Shown here piece after piece: positions 34,484 through 42,118 of a stretch of DNA of 64,000 nucleotides. Location: assembly GCA_023411645.1 (NCBI GenBank), contig JAEYON010000006.1:17727-81726 (forward strand), in the 5' to 3' direction. The first letter of the stretch is position 1, and every line of letters starts with the position of its first letter. Both the position numbers and the translations under genes were made by a program. The stretch is from Bacillota bacterium. Lineage in GTDB: Bacteria > Bacillota > Clostridia > Acetivibrionales > DTU013. The notes beneath the pieces were generated by a model. It was not told the origin of the DNA, ran no database searches, and saw nothing but the letters and a program-made list of their open reading frames with translations.

Positions 34484-35509
34484 ATGTATATAAATGTTTA
34501 CCAAAAGATTAAGAACGAATATGAAAGACGGCAGAGAGATGCCCTGGAGGCGCTTGATATCAAGAAATCCAATCTCTATCATCATATACCGCGCCTTGAA
34601 GAAATCGAAGATGAAATCAACAAAGCCGGCTTCAGGTACAATAAAGCGATACTGACTGGATCCATGCCGCCTGAATCAGCAGCCGCCCAGCTCTCCGAAA
34701 CGATAAAGCGGTTAAATTCAGAAAGGGATAACCTTCTTTCTGAATATGGATATGACGCCGGGTTTCTGACGCCCTCCTTCCAATGCGATAAATGCTCTGA
34801 CACCGGCGTTATCAAGTCCTCCGGCAACGGTCCAGATACCTTCTGTATCTGTTATCGGCAGCAGCTCATCAACTGTTTGTATGATCAGTCGAACCTGTCA
34901 ACTGTAGGTGCAGAAGGCTTTGAGAGCTTTCTTATGGAGTATTATCCCGATGTTCCCAATGCCGAACGGTACGGCATTAAAAATTCTCCCCGAAAACAGA
35001 TATCCGATATTTTAGATGTCTGTAAGAATTTCTCTGCCCACTTTAGTGAAAATGAAACAAGAAATCTTTTATTCAGCGGGCCTACCGGGGTGGGTAAAAC
35101 ATTTTTAGCAGGCTGTATTTCCATGGAAATGATGAGGAAGGGATACACGGTACTTTACCAAAGTGCGCCGGCGCTGTTCAACACGATTTATGAGTATCGT
35201 TACAATTCGGCAAATAATGATGATTGGGAAGGATCTATTTATACAAATATTCTCGAGTGCAATCTGCTCGTCATTGACGACCTTGGAACTGAATCGCCCA
35301 CCGGTATGCGTTACGCGGAGCTGCTGAACATTATTGATACACGATTGGCAAACGACACCAGACAGCCATGCAAAACTATTATTTCAACCAATATTAATTT
35401 GAAGAAGCTGTTTGAGTATTACGACGAAAGAGTCGTTTCACGTCTTACCGGCAGCTTCGATATCTTAAGATTTGCAGGCGAAGACATACGACAGCTAAAA
35501 AAAGGCTGA
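34484..35509 (+). CDS. dnaC: DnaC/DnaI-like helicase loader ATPase
   Basis: The 341-residue AAA+ protein starts with a helical region. A zinc-site-like segment follows (CDKCSDTG...CICYRQQL), then the ATPase: Walker A FSGPTGVGKT near residue 200, Walker B LLVIDDLGTE, sensor 1 IISTNI and the Arg-finger region DERVVSRLTG. DnaI/DnaC loaders place the replicative helicase onto DNA, and pairing with a DnaD-type protein supports this role. ATG with AGGGAGAG nine bases upstream. The stop codon lies inside the stem of the terminator shared with the convergent ypeB gene. Confidence 0.9.
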   Translation: MYINVYQKIKNEYERRQRDALEALDIKKSNLYHHIPRLEEIEDEINKAGFRYNKAILTGSMPPESAAAQLSETIKRLNSERDNLLSEYGYDAGFLTPSFQCDKCSDTGVIKSSGNGPDTFCICYRQQLINCLYDQSNLSTVGAEGFESFLMEYYPDVPNAERYGIKNSPRKQISDILDVCKNFSAHFSENETRNLLFSGPTGVGKTFLAGCISMEMMRKGYTVLYQSAPALFNTIYEYRYNSANNDDWEGSIYTNILECNLLVIDDLGTESPTGMRYAELLNIIDTRLANDTRQPCKTIISTNINLKKLFEYYDERVVSRLTGSFDILRFAGEDIRQLKKG

Positions 35510-35527
35510 TCCATTTCAATCAGCCTT
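35494..35527 (-). terminator. Terminator of ypeB overlapping the 3' end of dnaC
   Basis: AAGGCTGAT (35502-35510) pairs with ATCAGCCTT (35519-35527). On the minus strand the stem is followed by seven T. The left arm contains the dnaC-like stop codon. Confidence 0.8.
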
Positions 35528-35577
35528 AAAAGTAACGCTGCAAATATTGGCGTTATCCTACAGCAAACACCTTCTTT

Positions 35578-36969
35578 TCACATTGTAAGTACTCCATTAG
35601 GTGTATTTACAATCATCAGAATGTCCTCCTCTTCCCCCGTGACAGCATTGATGTATATAATAAAATCTTTATTGTTTAGCTTCCCTTTGAATTCATAGCA
35701 ATACTTCTCTTTTTTATGATTGGTCGGGATAATAGCCATTCCGGAGCTTATCACATCAAGCTTACTATTGATTTTTTTCCGCGCTTCCTCCATGGTTATC
35801 TTCGGTTCCTGGATATTCCGTTTCGTGTGGTTTGAAAGATATGTCTTTGATTCAATGCCAACGACCTCTCCGTTATCGAGTGCAATCTTCAGTTTGATTA
35901 AATCCGGATAAACCGTGACATTATCCTGCTTATAGGCATAATTAATTGTAGCGGTATTTCCCTGTGTCAGATAATAGGTATCCTCCATGTTGTCATAGCC
36001 ATGCTCTTTCAGAAAATCCAGACCCTTCTTTTTTGCCTTATCCATATCCAGCTTTTTCTCGTTGACAGGCCTGTTATAGAGCATCCAAACAACATGTCCG
36101 CCCTTTTGGGATACCCCCACTTTTACTACCTGATCATCAGGCGCGTCCTTCAGCTTCACACTGAGGCTATAAGTTTTAATCGGGCCGTTTTCACTTTTGC
36201 CGTCTTCCGTAATCTCCTGCACCCGATCTTCACCAAAAAACTTTTTAACACTTATCTTCGCCTGCTCAACCGTAATAGTGTCCCCAGTCAGACCCTTCGC
36301 CTCAGCCGAGGTCATATGGTCTGAGAACGGGCCGTCATAAATCAGCGTGGGGTAGTCCTTAAACGTTTCACTCATGGTTTCAATTTTCTTCATGGTTTCA
36401 CCGGGCTTTGTCTTGCTAAAAAGCTTTGTTCCCTTGTTCGCCAGCTCCCCCCACCGCAATCTGCCGGTACCCAAATCATTTTGCAGCTCCTTCAGATTTT
36501 TGTTAAGTGATGTGGAATACTTGTAAAGCTTTTCCACTGTTTTATACTGTTCCTCATCCAGTTGTTTTCCCCTGATATTCTGGTTGTCCAGTGTCAAGCT
36601 CAAATCTCCAACCTGGCTGAGAAATTTTGAAGTGCTGGCTAGTACAGGCTGCGATACCGGCAGCTGTCCAAGGTTTGTCTGGGCTAAAACGGCCTGCTCC
36701 CAAGCTTCCTGCAGAGTAATCGCCGTCCTTTGAGTAGTTGTGCTGACCATCGACTTGGCCAGAAGCGTTTCCACATTATTCACATATCCGACCATCTCAT
36801 AAAATGATCGATTATACTGATTGTCAAGCTCCTGACGCAAATCAGACGCGCGCTTGTACTGATAGATGCCCCATATTGCCACAGCACCTATAACTGCAAT
36901 GACTATGCTGTACATTCTCCGGTCTGACAATCTTCTTTTAAAATCCAGCAGTTTATCCCTTATGCTCAC
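35578..36969 (-). CDS. ypeB: Germination protein YpeB
   Basis: The 463-residue protein has an N-terminal membrane anchor (MYSIVIAVIGAVAIWGIY), a long helical region (about 40-220) and C-terminal PepSY/YPEB repeats. Recognisable segments are TVEQAKISVKKFFG, DMDKAKKKGLDFLKEHGY, YPDLIKLKIALDNGEVVGIESKTYL and the end segment YINAVTGEEEDILMI. YpeB is required to localise and stabilise the cortex-lytic enzyme SleB in spores and is degraded on germination. The start is a GTG at 36969, eight bases after AGGAGG. It follows sleB by 16 bases, the classic sleB-ypeB operon, and ends at a strong terminator. Confidence 0.95.
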   Translation of the reverse strand: MSIRDKLLDFKRRLSDRRMYSIVIAVIGAVAIWGIYQYKRASDLRQELDNQYNRSFYEMVGYVNNVETLLAKSMVSTTTQRTAITLQEAWEQAVLAQTNLGQLPVSQPVLASTSKFLSQVGDLSLTLDNQNIRGKQLDEEQYKTVEKLYKYSTSLNKNLKELQNDLGTGRLRWGELANKGTKLFSKTKPGETMKKIETMSETFKDYPTLIYDGPFSDHMTSAEAKGLTGDTITVEQAKISVKKFFGEDRVQEITEDGKSENGPIKTYSLSVKLKDAPDDQVVKVGVSQKGGHVVWMLYNRPVNEKKLDMDKAKKKGLDFLKEHGYDNMEDTYYLTQGNTATINYAYKQDNVTVYPDLIKLKIALDNGEVVGIESKTYLSNHTKRNIQEPKITMEEARKKINSKLDVISSGMAIIPTNHKKEKYCYEFKGKLNNKDFIIYINAVTGEEEDILMIVNTPNGVLTM

Positions 36970-36985
36970 AGTAAATGCCTCCTGT

Positions 36986-37459
36986 TCATACACCAAAATT
37001 GTGCTTTCCAATTTTTTTAACGATTTTTCGGCTCCATATCCAGGAACTCGTTGCCGTCGCAGGATTCCAGTAATAAATACAGCCGTCTGTCGGATCCCAT
37101 CCATCCAATGCATCCTGAGCCGCCTTTACGACTGATGAATCCGGATCGATCGGAACATTTATCTGACCATCGTCAACTGCAGTAAATGCACCCGGTTGAT
37201 AAATCACACCTGCAATGCTATTGGGGAAATTGGGATCCTTAACTCTGTTGAGGATCACTGCTCCGACTGCCACCTGTCCTTCATAGCTTTCTCCTCTGGC
37301 TTCACCGTTAATCGCTCGTGCAAGTAGCTGAACCTCGCTTACACCGCTGTTTTGCGCATATGCACCTCCCATTTTGAGTAAACCGCCGAGTTCAATCAAC
37401 ATATACAAACATATCGCTGAGACAATCAGAAATGTCGGATTCCTCTTGTTTCTCTTCAA
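36986..37459 (-). CDS. sleB: Spore cortex-lytic enzyme SleB-type cell wall hydrolase
   Basis: The 157-residue product has an N-terminal signal or anchor (FLIVSAICLYMLIEL) and the Hydrolase_2 catalytic domain: VQLLARAINGEARGESYEGQVAVGAVILNRV, with the catalytic Glu in GEARGE, then QPGAFTAVDDGQ and a C-terminal WIWSRKIVKKIGKHNFG. It is a lytic transglycosylase acting on cortex muramic-delta-lactam peptidoglycan. It lacks the N-terminal peptidoglycan-binding domain of Bacillus SleB, so it resembles CwlJ in length but keeps the export segment and the ypeB partner. The start is a TTG at 37459, seven bases after GGAGG. Its own promoter should lie just downstream of the preceding terminator. Confidence 0.9.
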   Translation of the reverse strand: MKRNKRNPTFLIVSAICLYMLIELGGLLKMGGAYAQNSGVSEVQLLARAINGEARGESYEGQVAVGAVILNRVKDPNFPNSIAGVIYQPGAFTAVDDGQINVPIDPDSSVVKAAQDALDGWDPTDGCIYYWNPATATSSWIWSRKIVKKIGKHNFGV

Positions 37460-37532
37460 GCTCCGCCCTCCTTCAAACAACCTGTTAAAAATGTCCTCAG
37501 GCACTTTGTTCCTATTATTCTCTGCACAACAC

Positions 37533-37581
37533 AAAAAAAATATTCCAGTCATCTGATTATTAATAAAACAGTGCTGGAATA
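37533..37581 (-). terminator. Terminator of the fapA-acpS-yhaO/N-lipoprotein operon
   Basis: TATTCCAG (37541-37548) pairs with CTGGAATA (37574-37581). On the minus strand the stem is followed by a run of eight T. It closes the operon before sleB. Confidence 0.75.
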
Positions 37582-37613
37582 ATCCCTGCAAATTTGTTTA
37601 AATGATTAATTCA

Positions 37614-38621
37614 CTAGGAAGTCGTATTAAAAATCCTTCTGACATCAACAACAATCCCATCAGCATTTTCGCGGTTTATTTCACCAATAGTTACATATCC
37701 GGCTTTCCTGCCAGCATATATGTAATTTCCGCCTCCAATGCAAACACCTACACAGCTTATTTCCTCTGCATTAGTTTCGCCGGTGTAGGAAAGGAACACG
37801 AGATCCCCGGCTAATGCGTTCTCTGGCTTAATCTGTGTTCCGCTGGCCAACTGCCCCTTTATTGTACTAGGCAGATTGATTCCGTTAATCCTGGCGCAAA
37901 TGTAGACCAGTCCCGGCGCATCGATGCCCGATGCACTCATTCCATTCATAAGATAACTGACTCCTTTGAGCCTTAACGCAGTAGCCGCAAAATCTTCAGC
38001 ATTTGTAACCGGAATTATTCCTTCCACCCCTAAATGAATGATGCCGCTGCCCTGTACCCAACCGGTCTTGTTGCCGGGTAAATATACCTCATAGGAGTCG
38101 TCAATATTGTTAAACGCATATAATTCCGTCCCCATGGGGGCAATTATTCGTGTAGCGCCTCCGGTAGGATAAGCGTAAACGGTCTTTTCTCTGCTTGTGA
38201 CAATGATTCTGTGAGTATAATTCCTTCCAAAAAGACTTGATATGTCACTGTCTATATATTTCGATTTTATCCAGCCCTTAAAGCCGCTCACGGTTTTGAC
38301 CTCAGCCCAGCCGTTTTCATTGCTGATGATGCTGACCGGCTGATTATATAGCGCCTGTGTAATACGTTCCGACTTCACGTTAGGGCTTGCATATACATCT
38401 GCTATGTTATGCGAAATAACTCCCGCTTTCTCATCCAAAGGAATGCCGTAAATATACTCAACAGCCGCTGGTTCCGCTTGTACGTCGTCGCCGTTTACAA
38501 CCGCCGTCTGTACATTCTGCCGCTCACACCCCGACAAAATAAAAGCCGCAGCAATTATCAGCAGCGCCGCTGCTATAAGCTTGAAATTGTTTAGCCTTCT
38601 ACACCTAAACAGGAATCTCAA
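37614..38621 (-). CDS. Lipoprotein with SH3-like repeats and a catalytically degenerate NlpC/P60 domain
   Basis: A lipobox (FILSGC, Cys near residue 32) predicts a membrane-anchored lipoprotein. Two SH3b-like modules follow (about 65-125 and 135-195). The C-terminal domain has the NlpC/P60 fold signatures FAATALRLKGVSYLMNG and AGDLVFLSY. The catalytic site is altered: the Cys of the usual D-C-S-G-L-V reads GIDAPGLV (Ala), and the His of S-H-V-G-I-Y reads SCVGVCIGGG (Cys). I checked the Ala codon in the DNA. It is therefore probably a peptidoglycan-binding pseudoenzyme. The start is a TTG at 38621. It overlaps the upstream ATPase gene by 17 bases. Confidence 0.8.
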   Translation of the reverse strand: MRFLFRCRRLNNFKLIAAALLIIAAAFILSGCERQNVQTAVVNGDDVQAEPAAVEYIYGIPLDEKAGVISHNIADVYASPNVKSERITQALYNQPVSIISNENGWAEVKTVSGFKGWIKSKYIDSDISSLFGRNYTHRIIVTSREKTVYAYPTGGATRIIAPMGTELYAFNNIDDSYEVYLPGNKTGWVQGSGIIHLGVEGIIPVTNAEDFAATALRLKGVSYLMNGMSASGIDAPGLVYICARINGINLPSTIKGQLASGTQIKPENALAGDLVFLSYTGETNAEEISCVGVCIGGGNYIYAGRKAGYVTIGEINRENADGIVVDVRRIFNTTS

Positions 38622-40623
38622 CCCCCAACTCCACCAAATTTATACTTTCACCGCATATCTGCCGAGCCAGCTCTACTTCCCTCCGTTTACATGTGAAAAG
38701 TACAATCTGTTTATCCCGATAATTGTCATACAGATATTTTAACGCAAGTGTCGTTCTGCTGTCATCAAATTGAGAAAAAACTTCATCCATAAACAGCGGA
38801 AGACTCTCTCCTTCGCAGGTCAGCAGATCAGCCATAGTAAGCCTTAGCGCCAGATACATCTGATCGGCAGCAGCTCCGCTAAGCTCAAGCGCGCTCTTAA
38901 CATCCCCGCTCTCCGGCACGGCAACCTTCAACGTAAGTTTGTCATCGCCCCGCAAATCGGCATATCTCCCAGATGTCAGTCCGGTAATGATTCTGCTCAT
39001 TCTGCGATCGATATCCGGTGCAAAAGTGCGTTTGATCTCATGTCCAGCTTCAATAAGTACATCCCGGGCCAGCATCAGGGCTTTTCCCTTATGCTTAAGA
39101 TACGCGATTTTTTCCTTTATAGCAACGGTTTCTTCTTCCACACGCTGTAATTCACCGATTATCTCCCCTTCATCCTTCAGTAACCCTTCACAATACTTTT
39201 CTTTCATTGCCGCTTCCAGCAAGGCTTTGCCGACTTCATCCATTTCAGCCCTACACGCAAACTCCAGACTAGAAATGTCGCAGTCACATATCTTCACATC
39301 AAGGTCCTCCGCATTGAAATACCCCACATATTCTGTTTCCATTCCGCTCGCTGCATTGATACCCTGCTGAAGCTTCACACTTAGCTTTTCAAGTTCTGCA
39401 GCGACTTTCTTCTGTTCAATTGCAAAAGTGGATGAAAACTCAGAAAGCCCGATTGACATATCAGTCTTCTCTGGCGTTGTGTTCACACTGCTTCTATCTT
39501 GATGGTTTTTCTCCATCATACCTCTTAACATCAGTATTAATCCTGCCGCTGAGGATACCGCCAGGCCAATACCATATAAGAGGGACAAATCCCTCGTTCT
39601 GGCAACATCCCCAATCAATGTCGGGTTGCTAAGTAATGCTGTAAATATTACTGCTGCTGCAAGGCATAGGATCGGCGATAAAATGCCGTTTAAGCCTTTC
39701 TTTTTCTTCCGTGGCCTCTTGATAGTGCCTGCGGAGTCTATCTGCGCCGCCTTTGTTTCTTGATCGGCAGCCAGTCTGCTTTCAAGCTTAAGCATTTTAT
39801 TTGCCGTATCCCTCAAATCGGCCTCTTTCTTTAAGTATTCATCCAGCTTCGTACGTATCTCAATGAGGTGTTCTATCCTCCTCAAATATTGCTGTCGCGC
39901 CTCCAGTCTGCTGTACTGCGCTCTCGCCTCAAGCTTTTCCTTCAGAGCGGCAAGCCTGCCATCATGCTGCTTTTTCAATCTGGAATACTCTGTCTCCAGT
40001 TGCTTGAGCCGGGCCTCCATCCTGTCCAGCGGCTGAATCTTTGTTCTGTCCGTCCCGACGTTGTTCTTGAGCGCATCAGCCAGCGCCCTTTCTGCGTTGT
40101 GAAAGGAGATATCTTCAAACCCGGAGCTTACGACATTGGCAAGCTTGGCCGCCAAACCTGCCGAACTGCTCTCATCAAGTCTAAGCTTCATCTGCATGAT
40201 AAATGCGGTTCGTTCAAAGGTCAGCTCGTCCATACCAAGCTGCTGCTCCGCAAACATCGGCATTTTTTCTCTTCCAATTCCAAAGGAGCTTGTAATATTG
40301 TTGTATGAACTGTCAAAGATCTGAACTATACCTGTCCTAAAATTGCGCTCCGTCCTGTAGGTACTGCCGTCATCCAGTGTATATGTCAATGCTCCGGCGT
40401 ATTGTCCGCCGCTCCATGGTTCAAATCGTTTTTGAGGAGCAGACAGCCCATAAAGTGACGGGCGGCCTGATTTCAGGCCATAGAGCATTCCCCTGACAAA
40501 CCACTGAAGAGTAGTTTTACCCGTTTCATTACCGCCATATATTATATTCATACCTCTGCCAAGTGAAAAAGTAAGCTCCTTCAGCCTGCCAAAGCCTTTC
40601 ACCTCAAGCTTGTCTATAACCAT
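38605..40623 (-). CDS. YhaN-like SbcC/SMC-type ATPase with a membrane hairpin
   Basis: The 672-residue protein has an N-terminal half ATPase with Walker A GGNETGKTT. A coiled coil follows (about 180-300). Two hydrophobic helices lie in the middle (ILSPILCLAAAVIFTALLS and LLYGIGLAVSSAAGLILML), then a second coiled coil. The C-terminal half has a signature-like LSGAAADQMYLALRLT, Walker B LPLFMDEVFSQFDD and a KQIVLFTCK segment. This is the YhaN branch of SbcC/Rad50-like proteins, predicted to be membrane-associated and to pair with the YhaO nuclease. The ABC signature is degenerate (SGAA for SGGx). It overlaps the upstream nuclease gene by ten bases, so the two are translationally coupled. Confidence 0.85.
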   Translation of the reverse strand: MVIDKLEVKGFGRLKELTFSLGRGMNIIYGGNETGKTTLQWFVRGMLYGLKSGRPSLYGLSAPQKRFEPWSGGQYAGALTYTLDDGSTYRTERNFRTGIVQIFDSSYNNITSSFGIGREKMPMFAEQQLGMDELTFERTAFIMQMKLRLDESSSAGLAAKLANVVSSGFEDISFHNAERALADALKNNVGTDRTKIQPLDRMEARLKQLETEYSRLKKQHDGRLAALKEKLEARAQYSRLEARQQYLRRIEHLIEIRTKLDEYLKKEADLRDTANKMLKLESRLAADQETKAAQIDSAGTIKRPRKKKKGLNGILSPILCLAAAVIFTALLSNPTLIGDVARTRDLSLLYGIGLAVSSAAGLILMLRGMMEKNHQDRSSVNTTPEKTDMSIGLSEFSSTFAIEQKKVAAELEKLSVKLQQGINAASGMETEYVGYFNAEDLDVKICDCDISSLEFACRAEMDEVGKALLEAAMKEKYCEGLLKDEGEIIGELQRVEEETVAIKEKIAYLKHKGKALMLARDVLIEAGHEIKRTFAPDIDRRMSRIITGLTSGRYADLRGDDKLTLKVAVPESGDVKSALELSGAAADQMYLALRLTMADLLTCEGESLPLFMDEVFSQFDDSRTTLALKYLYDNYRDKQIVLFTCKRREVELARQICGESINLVELGVEIPV

Positions 40624-41717
40624 ACCTTTCCCTCATTGATTGCTTCCAGGCCATAATAAAGCGCCTGCATGATCAAATCCTTCTCCTCCGATTCCCTTGC
40701 CGTCAGCGCCCGGTCCAGCATCTTTCGGACGAATAGTCCCCGCAGCCCAGGCTCTTCGGCAATTTGTTCAAAATCAAACTCCGGCGCCGTTTGATCCTCT
40801 ACTCTGATATAAAAAGCCTTCGCCGCCAGCAGATCCGTAATCACTTCTGTATCCATTCTCAAGTTATGGGCAAGATAACCAAAAAGAGAGACCCTGTACA
40901 GATCTTCAATACCTCCGGCCCGCCTTATTGCTTCCTCTGCCTGTTCTGCTGCCTGTTCATTACTCACACACCCGGTAATCTGTACTTCAATATTAATAAA
41001 TCGTCTGCGATTTATTTCCAAAAAATCAGCCCGAAGCTTACTTTCTCCATCTGGCTCCTTGCTGATTTCGACAGCATAGATACCATGTCCCCCTTCCTCA
41101 TCAAAGCCCAGCGGCTCCGGGCTGCCTGCATTATAGATCCTTTTATCAGACCCGGCTCCTTCGAGCCTTGTATGGAAGTGGCCCAGCGCACAAAAGTCAA
41201 AACCATATGCCTCAAGTTCAGGGCCGGAGACGGGCCGGAAGGCATCCGTACTGAAAGGCATATCCAATGTGCCATGAATCATAATAATATTAATCCTGGA
41301 GTGATCCAGGCTCCCCGAAGGCGGTATATCGCCATATACCCGCGTCCCGTTCGGATGCTCATAAAATATACCCTCCGTTAGAACATGAACGTTGGGAGGC
41401 CAGATAAAGTCAGAATAATAAGAACCAGAAACAGCGGGGTCATGATTACCCGGAATCATCAGTACAGAAATATTCGGGATCATTTTGAATTGATCGCAGA
41501 CATAACGGATCGTGCTTTTTCTGATATAATTATGTTCATAAAGGTCGCCGCAAATAAGCAGTAATTCTGCTCCTTCGTCCCGTGCCGCCTCAACAATCCG
41601 TGATAGAGCCAGCTTTAGATCATTCCGTCTCTGTTCCGGCTTTCCATGCATATCAGACAAAGAAGAAAACGGTGCATCCAGATGAAGATCGCCGCACTGG
41701 ATAAGTTTAATCCTCAC
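40614..41717 (-). CDS. YhaO/SbcD-like calcineurin-fold DNA nuclease
   Basis: The 367-residue product has all five metallophosphoesterase motifs: CGDLHLDAPF, CGDLYEHN, PGNHD, MIHGTL and ALGHFHTR. A C-terminal cap of about 110 residues follows. It resembles SbcD/Mre11 and especially YhaO, which is encoded with YhaN in Bacillus. Such nucleases cut DNA ends and hairpins. The start is a GTG at 41717, seven bases after AGGGGG; an extended frame with many cysteines is rejected. It begins 11 bases after acpS. Confidence 0.88.
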   Translation of the reverse strand: MRIKLIQCGDLHLDAPFSSLSDMHGKPEQRRNDLKLALSRIVEAARDEGAELLLICGDLYEHNYIRKSTIRYVCDQFKMIPNISVLMIPGNHDPAVSGSYYSDFIWPPNVHVLTEGIFYEHPNGTRVYGDIPPSGSLDHSRINIIMIHGTLDMPFSTDAFRPVSGPELEAYGFDFCALGHFHTRLEGAGSDKRIYNAGSPEPLGFDEEGGHGIYAVEISKEPDGESKLRADFLEINRRRFINIEVQITGCVSNEQAAEQAEEAIRRAGGIEDLYRVSLFGYLAHNLRMDTEVITDLLAAKAFYIRVEDQTAPEFDFEQIAEEPGLRGLFVRKMLDRALTARESEEKDLIMQALYYGLEAINEGKVWL

Positions 41718-41728
41718 GCCCACACCCC

Positions 41729-42106
41729 CTACGTACATATTACAACATACGCAACGGCATATAAAGCACAATGTGAAAGGCTTATGTCCATACTCTTTGC
41801 GCCCAAGGCCTCAAAAAGCTCCTGCGCCTTTTTTGTCAGTATGACATAAGGCTTACCTTTTTCGTCATTGAGAATTTCAATCTGCTTCCATTCAAGGCCA
41901 TCGGCCAGACCTGTCCCAAGCGCTTTCATGACAGCTTCCTTCGCAGCGAATCTGGCGGCATAGCTTTCAAATTTAGCCTTGTTTCTGTTTTCGCAGTAGC
42001 TAATTTCATTATCTGTAAAAACTCTGCCCCTGAAGCTCTCCAGTTCTTGAATAGATGTTTTCAATCGTTCTATTTCAATAATGTCGGTTCCACAATATAT
42101 TGCCAT
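41729..42106 (-). CDS. acpS: Holo-[acyl-carrier-protein] synthase
   Basis: The 125-residue product matches the small AcpS family: GTDIIEIERL at the N-terminus with the Mg-binding Asp, and ARFAAKEAVMKALGTG with the second metal-binding Glu, ending SLSHCALYAVAYVV. It transfers 4'-phosphopantetheine from CoA to apo-ACP, activating fatty-acid synthesis. The ATG at 42106 lies 12 bases after the fapA stop; the nearest purine-rich site (AAAGGAG) is inside the end of fapA and rather far (about 17 bases). It forms an operon with fapA and the yhaO-like gene. Confidence 0.95.
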   Translation of the reverse strand: MAIYCGTDIIEIERLKTSIQELESFRGRVFTDNEISYCENRNKAKFESYAARFAAKEAVMKALGTGLADGLEWKQIEILNDEKGKPYVILTKKAQELFEALGAKSMDISLSHCALYAVAYVVICT

Positions 42107-42118
42107 ATTATACTTAAT

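Noticed and set aside
40764..41381. 205-codon frame antisense to the YhaO-like nuclease
   Set aside because: It is antisense to a gene with all five metallophosphoesterase motifs. It has no start signals and no recognisable domain.
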